20,292 nt of DNA, taken from a virus. Under the pieces are notes generated by a model that did not search any database, was not told where the DNA came from, and saw only the letters and a list, made by a program, of their open reading frames with translations. The stretch covers positions 1 through 20,292 of the IMG/VR virus record IMGVR_UViG_3300032286_001342. One strand, given 5' to 3'. Shown piece after piece: positions 1 through 8,500 of this stretch. Numbering within the stretch: the stretch's first letter is position 1; each line of letters starts with the position of its first letter. The position numbers were made by a program, and so were the translations under genes.

Positions 1-1
1 A

Positions 2-202
2 AAACCTTGGAATGACGAAACCCGTACTCACCTGATTAAAGAACTTGGAGATACGATGTGGTATGTTGCCCAAGCCTGTATTGCTCTTGAAGTTTCTTTT
101 GATGAAGTAATTCAAACCAATATTGACAAGCTAATGAAGCGTTATCCAGAAGGTTATTTTGATGCTTACTACAGCGAAAATCGTGAAGTGGGAGACATCT
201 AA
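2..202 (+). CDS. mazG: MazG-like nucleotide pyrophosphohydrolase, C-terminal part (cut by window edge)
   Basis: The window opens inside a gene whose last 66 residues are visible. They contain KELGDTMWYV, which matches the ExxD metal-binding helix of the all-alpha MazG/dUTPase-like pyrophosphohydrolases, followed by a helix and the family-like tail NIDKLMKRYPEGYF. MazG enzymes hydrolyse nucleoside triphosphates to the monophosphate and pyrophosphate in the cytoplasm using Mg2+. Cyanophages often carry a mazG; it was first proposed to lower ppGpp, while later biochemistry on a cyanophage enzyme favoured deoxynucleotide triphosphates as substrates. The upstream half, including the first metal-binding motif, is outside the window. 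The stop codon overlaps the start of the next ORF as TAATG, which suggests translational coupling. Family membership is fairly safe; the substrate is not determined by what is visible. Confidence 0.85.
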   Translation, partial: KPWNDETRTHLIKELGDTMWYVAQACIALEVSFDEVIQTNIDKLMKRYPEGYFDAYYSENREVGDI

Positions 203-366
203 TGAATACTTCAACTTGGCCATATAATCATAGACATTCTTTGGAATTGTGGGACATTGCTGCTGAAATTCTTACAGAACTTTCCAGAAGAGATGAAGTT
301 CGGTATCGCGTGAAAGCAACACCAGAATCTGTAAAGAAAAAATTGGAGAATTTGGAGAACAAGTAA
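202..366 (+). CDS. Small hypothetical protein (54 aa)
   Basis: A 54-residue ORF starts at the ATG that overlaps the mazG stop codon (TAATG) and ends 15 bases before a strong terminator hairpin. The protein is charged and probably helical: WPYNHRHSLELWDIAAEIL followed by a basic, Lys/Glu-rich C-terminus (ESVKKKLENLENK). It has no signal peptide or membrane segment and no motif I recognise. The tight overlap with mazG and the terminator directly behind it argue that it is a real last gene of the mazG operon. Function unknown. Confidence 0.6.
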   Translation: MNTSTWPYNHRHSLELWDIAAEILTELSRRDEVRYRVKATPESVKKKLENLENK

Positions 367-381
367 AAGAATAATTTAATC

Positions 382-419
382 CCCCCTCTTTCTAAATATA
401 AGAAAGAGGGGGATTTTTT
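382..419 (+). terminator. Strong intrinsic terminator after the mazG operon
   Basis: A perfect 12-bp stem (CCCCCTCTTTCT at 382-393 with AGAAAGAGGGGG at 401-412) with a 7-base AT-only loop is followed by ATTTTTTA. It lies 15 bases after the 54-aa gene and only 9 bases before the ATG of the next gene, so its 3' arm is also where the ribosome binding site of that gene would have to be. Confidence 0.92.
391..398 (+). promoter_or_regulatory. Possible late promoter variant in the terminator loop
   Basis: TCTAAATA differs from the T4-type late motif NATAAATA at one base (C for A at position 2). It spans the top of the 5' arm and the loop of the terminator hairpin. Initiation a few bases downstream would give a transcript with the GAGGGGG ribosome binding site but without the 5' arm that would pair with it. 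This is a positional inference; one mismatch to an AT-rich motif is weak evidence in AT-rich DNA. Confidence 0.25.
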
Positions 420-421
420 AT

Positions 422-1954
422 ATGGCATTAACAGGAGCTAGAGCAAATGAGACATTTTTTACAATATATTATGTAATTGCAAAAAAATCTAGAGTAAACA
501 ATAAAAAAGATTTTAAATTAAATAATATTGAAATTAATCCTTTTTTTTGGAAAGATTGTTATCTTTCACCTGGCAGATCCGGAAAGTTGGAAGATGCTTT
601 GAATAAACTTGAAATATATAATGAATTGAAATCTTTAAAAACTGACATTGATATTCTTGGTAAAAAAAGTGCGATAGATATCTATAACTTTTTTGAAACG
701 AGAAAATGGGATGATGCATTGAAACAGCAAACAATTAATTTTTCAAAAAATCCTAAAACTGCATTTATACGAAATAATAAACTTGTATTTTTAAGAGGAA
801 GTGAATTTTTAAAAATATCTAATCTAACACAATTTTTACAAAAATTTAAACAAATTTATTTTGGAAGTTCTGCATCATATAAAGATGAAAGATGGAATCC
901 AAGTGATTTGTGGTTTTATAATCAAAATAGTTTAGAAGAAATACAGGGTTATATATCTCAAACTTCTGTTATGAAAAATGATATAAAAAATAAAGAAATT
1001 ATAAAAAATTTAGCATTAGAAGACATTGATGGACTTAATCAATTGATATTTAAATTATATAAAGATAAAAGTTTAGCTCCAATTTCATTAAAAAAACCAG
1101 ATACTGTGTCTTTTGGAAGTTCCACTTTAAATATTAGTTTAATAAATTCTCCCGAAAAACCATATAGATATAAAAAATCACCAGAAAAAATTACAAATAT
1201 TAAAAATTCAATAGACTCCAACGAATATAAAATCAATGATAAACTTTCATTTGATATAGAAGTAGAACATATTCTCTTAACAGAAACTGGAAAAAAAGTA
1301 TCTAAAAAAATAATAGATAACGTTTTTTATGATAATAAAGCTAATGCATTTAAATCTCAAACCAAAGGTACTCCAGCTGCTGCAGGACAAACTGGAAAAA
1401 AATTAATAGAAAAAATTGTATATAATTCAAAATCATTAAAAAAATTGATAGATATTCGTAAATCAACAATTGAAAATAATTTTAATAAAAAAGATATAAT
1501 TAGTAGTGTTGATTCTATAAATCCATTATTGGGAGTAACGAAAAGATCTAAAATAAATCCATCTTATGATTATTTACAAAAATTAGCAGAAGATGCAGAT
1601 CCTTCTTTGATCAATAAAGAAATGAATTTTAACACTAATAGGCAAGATGTATATAAAAACGCCCAAGATAAACTTGAAATTAATTTTGCAATTGATAATG
1701 CAGGCACAAAAAAAGAACAAGATGAAATTAGAATCAATCTTTGGGAATCTTGTACTAGTAGAGGAATTGTAGATAGAAAAGAATATGAAAAAATGGTTAC
1801 TAGAATTGGAGCAAGATTACATAAAAAATCAAGAAAAAAAGGACAACAAAATATGACCATTCAAGAGGCAGAAAATTTAGCTAAAGATTTGATGAGGGCA
1901 AGAAATGTCAATCCAACAAGAATACCATCTTCATTTCATATAAAATTATATTGA
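422..1954 (+). CDS. Unidentified protein (510 aa), unusually AT-rich gene
   Basis: A 510-residue Lys-, Asn- and Ile-rich protein starting MALTGARANETFF. I cannot assign it to a family. A Trp-rich patch around residues 156-166 (KDERWNPSDLWFYN) is the only motif-like stretch; similar WNPxDxW patches occur in phage proteins of unknown function. No signal peptide or membrane segment is visible, and the C-terminal third is basic (HKKSRKKGQQN). The DNA is visibly richer in A/T than the flanking genes, with many AAA, ATA and AAT codons, which may point to recent acquisition. The ATG lies 9 bases after a terminator hairpin whose 3' arm (GAGGGGG) is the only ribosome-binding-like sequence. The stop codon overlaps the first base of the next late promoter. 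It could be a virion protein or a moron-like insertion; neither is shown. Confidence 0.85.
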   Translation: MALTGARANETFFTIYYVIAKKSRVNNKKDFKLNNIEINPFFWKDCYLSPGRSGKLEDALNKLEIYNELKSLKTDIDILGKKSAIDIYNFFETRKWDDALKQQTINFSKNPKTAFIRNNKLVFLRGSEFLKISNLTQFLQKFKQIYFGSSASYKDERWNPSDLWFYNQNSLEEIQGYISQTSVMKNDIKNKEIIKNLALEDIDGLNQLIFKLYKDKSLAPISLKKPDTVSFGSSTLNISLINSPEKPYRYKKSPEKITNIKNSIDSNEYKINDKLSFDIEVEHILLTETGKKVSKKIIDNVFYDNKANAFKSQTKGTPAAAGQTGKKLIEKIVYNSKSLKKLIDIRKSTIENNFNKKDIISSVDSINPLLGVTKRSKINPSYDYLQKLAEDADPSLINKEMNFNTNRQDVYKNAQDKLEINFAIDNAGTKKEQDEIRINLWESCTSRGIVDRKEYEKMVTRIGARLHKKSRKKGQQNMTIQEAENLAKDLMRARNVNPTRIPSSFHIKLY

Positions 1955-1961
1955 ATAAATA
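1954..1961 (+). promoter_or_regulatory. T4-type late promoter (AATAAATA)
   Basis: AATAAATA matches the NATAAATA late consensus described for T4-like cyanophages. It begins at the last base of the previous stop codon and ends 17 bases before the ATG of the nucleotidyltransferase-like gene. The following bases ACTAAAAA are identical to those after the late promoter at 15774. Confidence 0.7.
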
Positions 1962-1978
1962 ACTAAAAACCAATATAA

Positions 1979-3172
1979 ATGAAGACTTTTGCCCAGTTCA
2001 TAATAGAAGCACGAACTACTGCCGCATCCACGGAAGCAAGAAATCGTGGTCTTAAAAGTGATGCCCATGGAGATTATTACGATAATCAAGGAAATCTTGT
2101 AGCAAAAACTGTGGGAGGAAAGTTGCAATATTTTGGTCAAGGTGGTGCCGGGGCACAACAGCAGCAACAAACACAACAAAGGACTTCACAAACATCATCA
2201 CAACAAACTGCGCCACAGCAGATTCAAAATGCACCACAGGAAGAGCAACAAGAACCAAATGGTGTAGTAATTGTATTGGGAAGATTCAATCCACCATCCA
2301 AAAATCACGAAGCACTTTTAAGGGCAGGGTATTCACAGGCAAACAGAAGAAAATTTGAATATCGCATATACCCAAGTCGTATTCAGGATGATGCTACAAA
2401 TCCATTGAATGTAAGACTTAAAGTTTCTTATATGCAATCAATGTATCCACAATATGCAGAATATATTGTGGATAGTGATAAGATGAAAACAATATTTGAT
2501 GTTCTTGAATCTTTATATGGTGATGGATATACTGATGTAGTTATTGTTGTTGGTCAAGATAGACTTGGAGAGTTTCAAAGTTTAGCACACAAAGGCGAAG
2601 GAGAAGCATATCAATTCAATACCATTCAGGTAATTTCTGCTGGTGTGAAAGATCCAGATAGTGATGTTGGAGGTGCTGGTTCTTCTGCGATGATGAGAAC
2701 CGCTGCTGCTATGGGAGATTTTGAAAAGTTTTCAAGTGGCCTTCCCGCTACTATGAAGGTTAGTGAAAGAAAAGAAATGTTTAATACTATAAAAAGGTCT
2801 ATGAAGGTAAATGAAAATACTGAATTATGGAAAATAGCGCCTGAACTTGATTATAATGGAATGAGATGGAACTATAAGAAAAATGGATTATTTGAGGTGG
2901 GAGCATTCGTTGAAAATTTAAATACCGGATTGGTTGGAAGAATACTTCGTAAAGGTTCAAATCATCTTATCTGTGTGACAGAAGATGGAGTAATGTTTAA
3001 GAGTTGGTTAAGAGATTTGAGAGAAGTTCAAGAGATTGGAACTTGTGATTATAGAGCACACGCGCAATCAATGACGCCCGGACAACCAGTAGTTCCTTAT
3101 ACGGATACTGAAATTAAAATAACAGTACCAAAGAAAAAGATAAATACTAAAAGAAATAGTGGGTCTAAGTAA
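1979..3172 (+). CDS. Capsid-targeted nucleotidyltransferase-like virion protein
   Basis: A 397-residue protein in three parts. Residues 1-11, MKTFAQFIIEA, resemble the T4 internal-protein leaders that direct proteins into the prohead and are cut by the gp21 protease after (L/I)xE, here predicted after Glu10. A Gln/Thr/Ser-rich linker of about 40 residues precedes the second part. From about residue 95, VVIVLGRFNPPSKNHEAL (G101-H110) fits the N-terminal loop of the HxGH nucleotidyltransferase superfamily (cytidylyltransferase/NMN adenylyltransferase fold), and SSAMMR (235-240) fits its C-terminal ISSTxxR-like motif. The canonical HxGH reads SKNH here: the first His is Ser and the Gly is Asn, so activity is uncertain. 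A C-terminal domain (residues about 290-350) is unidentified. It heads a late block under the promoter at 1954, and the next gene starts 4 bases after its stop. The substrate cannot be told from the sequence. Confidence 0.8.
   Translation: MKTFAQFIIEARTTAASTEARNRGLKSDAHGDYYDNQGNLVAKTVGGKLQYFGQGGAGAQQQQQTQQRTSQTSSQQTAPQQIQNAPQEEQQEPNGVVIVLGRFNPPSKNHEALLRAGYSQANRRKFEYRIYPSRIQDDATNPLNVRLKVSYMQSMYPQYAEYIVDSDKMKTIFDVLESLYGDGYTDVVIVVGQDRLGEFQSLAHKGEGEAYQFNTIQVISAGVKDPDSDVGGAGSSAMMRTAAAMGDFEKFSSGLPATMKVSERKEMFNTIKRSMKVNENTELWKIAPELDYNGMRWNYKKNGLFEVGAFVENLNTGLVGRILRKGSNHLICVTEDGVMFKSWLRDLREVQEIGTCDYRAHAQSMTPGQPVVPYTDTEIKITVPKKKINTKRNSGSK
3139..3146 (+). promoter_or_regulatory. Possible internal late promoter (GATAAATA)
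   Basis: GATAAATA fits NATAAATA and lies inside the end of the preceding gene, 30 bases before the ATG at 3177, the spacing seen for other late promoters here. It is followed by CTAAAAG, similar to the ACTAAAAA following the promoters at 1954 and 15774. It is within coding sequence, so chance occurrence is possible. Confidence 0.35.
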
Positions 3173-3176
3173 AAAA

Positions 3177-4076
3177 ATGAAGACTTGGAAAGAAATTATT
3201 ACCGAAGAAAAGAAAAAAGGACTATCTTCATATCAAGATTATTTGAATAGGCAACTTGATTATAAAATCAAAAAGCACGAAGAACAAAAGAAAGCACAAA
3301 TTGAAAGAATAAAGAAAAGATATATAAAAAAACATATAGAAAAAGCAAAGATGTTGCTTTCTAAAATTAAATCCCAAACTATTTCTAGTAAAGATAAAGA
3401 AGGGACTGCATATTTTAAAGCAATGGGAAATGTGGGATCTGCTGCTGCTGGCGTTGCTGGTGCGGCTACTCACGGCACAAAAGCATATTTTGCAAAAAGA
3501 AAAGCAGATGCAGAGGCAAAAGAAGCAGAAAGAAATCAACCAAATAAGAAAGAAAAAAAATCTGCAGGAAGACCACCAACAATTAAAGAAAATAATTTAA
3601 ATGAAATGAAGACTTGGAAAGAAATCATTACCGAAGCAGAATCAAGAATACAGAAACAACGTAGAATTGAAGTAGAGAAACTTGCCGATACAGACCCATC
3701 AATGTCAAAATCTCTCCAAAGTAAAGAAAAAAGAGAAAAGTATAGACAAAAAAAGGCATCTGAATATACACAATATTTAAATAGGCAACATGAATTTAAA
3801 GTGCAAAAATATGAAGACCAAAAGAAAGCACAAATTGAAAGATTAAGAAAAAAAGGAGTAGAGCAACACGCAGCAGCAGCAAAAGCATCTCTTTCTGGTA
3901 TTAAAACTCAACAGATTAGTAGTCAAGATAAAGAAGGAACTGCATATTCCAAAGCAATGGGAAATGTAGGTTCTGCTGCTGCTGGCGTTGCTGGTGCAGC
4001 AGTTAATCTTACAAAGTTGGCTTTTGCAAAAAGAAAAGCAAATGCAGCAGCAAATGCAGCAAAAGAAGCACAACCA
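3177..4076 (+). repeat. Tandem in-frame duplication of a leader-containing module
   Basis: The stretches 3177-3605 and 3606 to about 4076 encode related modules in tandem. Shared blocks in the same order are MKTWKEIITE, YLNRQ, QKKAQIER, DKEGTAY, KAMGNVGSAAAGVAGAA and AFAKRKA/YFAKRKA. The DNA is also similar, for example ATGAAGACTTGGAAAGAAAT at 3177 and 3606. The second copy has an insertion of about 30 residues after the leader. It looks like a gene duplication fused into one frame by loss of a stop between the copies. Confidence 0.85.
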
Positions 4077-5534
4077 GAAAAGAAAGAACCAGGGGCACCA
4101 GGAAGACCACCACAAGCAAACAAAACTGCACCAGCAACTCCTGGGACTGGATCTTCAAGTTCAGCATCTACACCAAAAGCAACTGCGCCAGCAACTAGAC
4201 CTTCTGGACCCAAAGGACCTTCTGGACCATCGGGACCAGCAGCAATGAGACCAAAAGGACCTTCTGGACCAAAAGGACCATCGGGACCAGCAGCAATGAG
4301 ACCAAAAGGGCCGGGATCTAATGTATCAACCGGACAAAAACCAACTGCACAAGCATCAACAACATCAACAGTTCCAGCGAAACGTGTTGTACATAAAGCA
4401 CCAACCGCATTTGGATTTCCTGTTGGTCGTTTAGCCACAGCAACTGCAGTTGCTGGTAAAACTTTATCCGGAAAATTTCATACTATTGGACGAGGAGGAG
4501 AAAATCCACTCAGCAAAAGAATTGATAAAGCCAATGCGGTAAAAAGACCATATAAAGGAAATACGTCAAATATTAGAGAAAAATATTCCAATTGGAGAGA
4601 TGAATTGCTCACCGAACAGGGATTGATTATTGAAATTGATGATTTTGGTTTAAAAGATAATAAAAAAGAAAAGGGAAAGGAAAAGAAAAAAATTATTGAT
4701 GTGATGAAAGGGAAAAATAAAATTGATATTAATCCAAATGAAACATCAGTTAAAGAAGCAGTAGATAATCCAGATACTCAACAAAATCCAAATCAAGAAG
4801 ACAATTTACAAAAAAAACAAAAAGCAATACAAAGACAAATCTTAATGAAAAAAATACAGTCATTATCAGTTCCCGGAGCAACTGATATTACTGCATCTTA
4901 TGACCCAATGATTGGTGAGGCATATAGAGATGAGGAAGGAGGAATGGCTCGTAATGAACTTTCTACGATGGAAAGGGCAGTTAAATCACTTCGTAAAAAA
5001 ATAAAATCAAATAATCAACAATTGCCTGCGTGGGTTCAATCCAAAATCACAAAAGCAGCAGACCATATTGATACTGTTGCGGATTATATGATGGGCGAAA
5101 CCGAATCAATCAAAGAAGCATATGACGACGAAAATGAAACTTTCCGTCAGCATTCTCGTGAGAGATTTACTGCTGGTCCTGCTGATGATGATAGAGCACA
5201 AAGAACTTCCAGAGTTCTTCAAAAAATAAAAGAACTCAATAAAGATGCTGAACCAAAGAAAAAGAAAAAGAAAAAAAAAATTAAACTAGAAGAAGAAGGA
5301 CCCGTATTATCTGTTGGAAGAGGTGAAAAACTTTCAGTAAAAAGGGGTGGAGGACTTACCCAAAAAGGTAGAGATAAATACAATCGTGCTACTGGTTCAA
5401 ATCTTCAAGCACCAGTTACCGGTAAGGTAAAACCAGGAAGTAAGGCGGCAAAACGTCGCAAAAATTTCTGCTCCCGTAGTAGAAGTTGGCACGGAGAAAG
5501 AGGATTAGCAGCAAGAAGACGTTGGAAGTGTTAG
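3177..5534 (+). CDS. Capsid-internal virion protein with duplicated targeting leader (785 aa)
   Basis: I place the start at ATG 3177, not the GTG 18 bases upstream, because this puts the leader MKTWKEIITEE at the very N-terminus, as in T4 internal proteins. The leader recurs at residue 144 (MKTWKEIITEA). Residues 1-143 and 144 to about 300 are two copies of one module: each has YLNRQ, KKAQIER, DKEGTAY.KAMGNVGSAAAGVAGAA and a GRPP motif. Then come a Pro/Ala/Thr linker, a collagen-like GPSGPKGP stretch (about residues 340-380), and NWRDELLTEQG, another site that could suit the prohead protease. A Lys/Glu-rich segment and a helical domain (GGMARNELSTMERAVKSL) follow. The end is basic, with FCSRSRSWHGERG and RRRWKC. 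This architecture is familiar from cyanophage virion proteins of unknown function. It is probably cleaved and packaged in the head; that is inferred from the leader. Confidence 0.8.
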   Translation: MKTWKEIITEEKKKGLSSYQDYLNRQLDYKIKKHEEQKKAQIERIKKRYIKKHIEKAKMLLSKIKSQTISSKDKEGTAYFKAMGNVGSAAAGVAGAATHGTKAYFAKRKADAEAKEAERNQPNKKEKKSAGRPPTIKENNLNEMKTWKEIITEAESRIQKQRRIEVEKLADTDPSMSKSLQSKEKREKYRQKKASEYTQYLNRQHEFKVQKYEDQKKAQIERLRKKGVEQHAAAAKASLSGIKTQQISSQDKEGTAYSKAMGNVGSAAAGVAGAAVNLTKLAFAKRKANAAANAAKEAQPEKKEPGAPGRPPQANKTAPATPGTGSSSSASTPKATAPATRPSGPKGPSGPSGPAAMRPKGPSGPKGPSGPAAMRPKGPGSNVSTGQKPTAQASTTSTVPAKRVVHKAPTAFGFPVGRLATATAVAGKTLSGKFHTIGRGGENPLSKRIDKANAVKRPYKGNTSNIREKYSNWRDELLTEQGLIIEIDDFGLKDNKKEKGKEKKKIIDVMKGKNKIDINPNETSVKEAVDNPDTQQNPNQEDNLQKKQKAIQRQILMKKIQSLSVPGATDITASYDPMIGEAYRDEEGGMARNELSTMERAVKSLRKKIKSNNQQLPAWVQSKITKAADHIDTVADYMMGETESIKEAYDDENETFRQHSRERFTAGPADDDRAQRTSRVLQKIKELNKDAEPKKKKKKKKIKLEEEGPVLSVGRGEKLSVKRGGGLTQKGRDKYNRATGSNLQAPVTGKVKPGSKAAKRRKNFCSRSRSWHGERGLAARRRWKC
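4224..4309 (+). repeat. 51-bp tandem repeat encoding collagen-like GPx units
   Basis: A 35-base identical block occurs at 4224-4258 and 4275-4309, a period of 51 bases (17 codons). It encodes GPSGPAAMRPKGPSGPK-type sequence, with partial further GPSGP units just upstream. The Gly-Pro-x triplets are collagen-like but interrupted by AMRPK. Such short in-frame repeats can change copy number by recombination or slippage. Confidence 0.85.
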
Positions 5535-5535
5535 T

Positions 5536-8500
5536 ATGAATGAACTGTCAGAACTTTTTAAATTAGTAGCAGAAGAAAAGAAACGAAAAAAAGAAGAATA
5601 TGAATCTTTAGTCGGTGACTTGGAATTAGATTCTATTTTTGAGGAAGTTTCTGTCCTCAAAACGAAAAGTAAAATAAAAAATAAAAAAGGATATAAAGCA
5701 CTCAAAGTATTTGAGGACTTACTGTCTTCCAAAGAGATGGAACCAAATATTGAAGAAGAAATTGAAGAAATTTTTGAAGTAGTAGAAGAACTTCAAGAAG
5801 AACTGAAAGAACCAAAATATCCAACCCTGATAGAAAAAACATTAGGTCTTCTTGCCGAACCTTCAAATGTTAAAGTTCAGCAAGACCCACTAACTCCATT
5901 AGACCAAAAGTTCGCAACACTTGAGGATTTAGAGAAGCATTATAAACTTTTCCTCAATCGCATTCAACAACAACTCTCCACAATCGGTGGTGGTGGAGAA
6001 ACTAAATTAAGATATTTGGATGATGTTGTAGGTGTTGCAACCAATTCTGCTGCTTATGATGGAGCATTTTTAAGATGGAATTCATCTACAAATACTGCAG
6101 GATTTTCAACATCTATTGGAGGACTTTTAATTAATGAAACTCTGGATACAGTCACCGACCGTGGAAATACCACCACGAATGGTATTGGAGTTTCATTTGT
6201 AAATCTTCCAGTTGGTTCTGTGATTAGTGGTGTATCATCAATTGTTGCTAATATCACAAGAGCAAATTTAAATTCAGTTCTTGAATATGGTCCATATGCT
6301 AATCTTGGTATTGGTAGTTATGGATTAACCTATGGTATTACTGGTGTTCCATATGCAGTATATCAACTCCAAGCAGTTCCATCACCCACACTTCAAATCG
6401 GTGATGTGATTGCTGGTGCAGGTATTTCAGTTGGAAGTGCAATTATTGGTATTGGTACTGGTTCATATAATAATGTTATTATTACTGATAAGACTTTCCC
6501 CGTAGGTGCAGGTGTATCTCCTATACCTTATGGAACAATCATTAACTTTGCTCGTGCAGTTGTAAATCCTGGTTTATCAGTTGCAACTCAAGATTTTACT
6601 GATATTACCTTAAATGCTGGTGCTGGTGGTAATGTTGTTACTCACTCGGATATTCTTCCATATGTAACGAATGTTTGGTCGTTAGGTTCTCCCGCAAGAA
6701 GATTTAAAGAAATCTGGTTTGGAACTGGTACGATTTACGTTCAAGACGAAACATTAGGAAACGACCAAGCACTTGGAGCAAAGGATGGCAATTTCTATAT
6801 CAAAGGTGGTGCAGGTTTAGAAGTTGGTGAATGGATTTTTAGAGATAATGATATACGGATTAAAGATAATACTCGTGATGTTTATTTTGGTTCTCTTGGT
6901 GCAACTGCAGATGTTGTATTCAATCGTGCAATTAGAGTTCAAACATCTGCTGGTTCTACTACTTTTAGTGTCACAAGAAGTGGTTTAGTTCAAATTGATA
7001 CACCAAATATTCCTATACAAAGTCCTGGTGCTCTTAATATTGTAGGTAGTAGCAATGGAGCATATCAAGTTGTTAGTGGTGCTGGTAATATGTTACATAT
7101 TACTGGAAATGATAATCTTGCGGGCAAAATTACATTAGATGGATTTGGTACTAGTTATCAAACTGGTTCTGCTAGTATCACAGGTCGTGGTGCAAGAGGA
7201 ACAGCATCAACACCCACCAATACACAAGCAGGAGATGTGCTGTTTAGATTGAGTGCTATTGGATATAGTACAACTAACTATCTCACAACTAATACAGGTG
7301 GTTCGCCTTTAAGTATTGAATTTGCCGCAAGAGAAGCATTTAGCACTAGTTCTATTGGTTCTATCATAAACTTCTATACCAGTCCAGTTGGTGCTGCACA
7401 AAGAACATTATCGGCAAGTATCAATAGTAATGGTTTATCCTTTGCTGGTACAGGTAGTACCACTGGTATTACTTTTTATGATAATTCAAGATTAACATAC
7501 TTCCCATCACAAACCGCAGGAACTGCTGATAAGTTCCTGAAGGTTACTAATGTTGCTGGCAATTATGTAATGTCTTGGGAGACACCTCCTACTATTGTTG
7601 GTGCTGTTATATACAAAGGAACATATAATGTTGTTACCAATACTCCTCCAATTACAGATGCAACAGGACAAGCAGGATGGGAATATACAGTAGTTGGAGT
7701 TGGTACAACTAATTTTGGTAGTGGTAATCTATCACTTCAAGATGGAGATTTGTTAATTCATAATGGATCTCATTACGATCAAATTCCTGGACCAAGAACT
7801 CAACTCAATTCCGATTGGACTGCAACGACTGGTATTACTGCAATTGTAAATAGACCCGATTTTGTTAATAAAATTATTGGAGGAACTGGTGTATCACTAT
7901 CTCCTTCTAATGGAATTGGAACAGTCACGATTAATGCAACTGGAACACAGAATTTAGATTCTGTATTAACTAACGGAAATACTTCGGCACTTGGAATTAA
8001 TGTTGGAGTTGTATCCGCAACTTCTTATATTGGTAATGGTGTAAATCTAACTGGTATTGTGACTTCTATTATTGCTGGTACTGGTGGAATTACAGTATCA
8101 GGTTCAACAGGACGAGTTACGATTAATGGAACTGCTCAAGTCAATAGTGATTGGACTTCAACAGTTGGTGTTGCTTCTATTCTAAACAAACCAACGATTG
8201 TTAATCAAATTATTGCTGGAAGTGGAGTTTCAATCGCACCTGCGAATGGAATTGGTATTGTTACGATTACTGGAACACAAAACCTAAATTCAGTATTAGG
8301 TTTTGGAAATACTTCATCACTTGGAATGAGTGTTGGAGTTGTAACTACTACTAAACTTGTAAGTAGTGATGGTGGAACATTCTCTGGTGTAGTTACTGCA
8401 ACTTCTTATAGTGGTTCTGGAACAAATCTAACTGGTATTGTAACTTCTATTGTTGCTGGCACTGGTGTTACTATTTCCAATTCCACAGGGCAAGTTACAG

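Noticed and set aside
1974-1981. TATAAATG overlapping the start codon at 1979
   Set aside because: It resembles a late promoter variant, but transcription would begin after the start codon; AATAAATA at 1954 is correctly placed.
3159-3176. GTG start for the 785-aa protein
   Set aside because: It lies inside the previous gene and would bury the MKTWKEIITE leader, which should be at the N-terminus.
3843-4115. 90-aa minus-strand Cys/Phe-rich frame
   Set aside because: Antisense of the Ala/Lys-rich second module; composition is a by-product of GCA, GCT and AAA codons.
3923-4438. 171-aa minus-strand open frame rich in Gly, Pro and Ala
   Set aside because: It is the antisense of the collagen-like and Ala-rich part of the 785-aa gene; repetitive codons keep the opposite frame open. 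No promoter or ribosome binding site supports it.
5373-5380. GATAAATA inside the 785-aa gene
   Set aside because: It is more than 150 bases upstream of the next start, within a conserved coding segment; likely chance.
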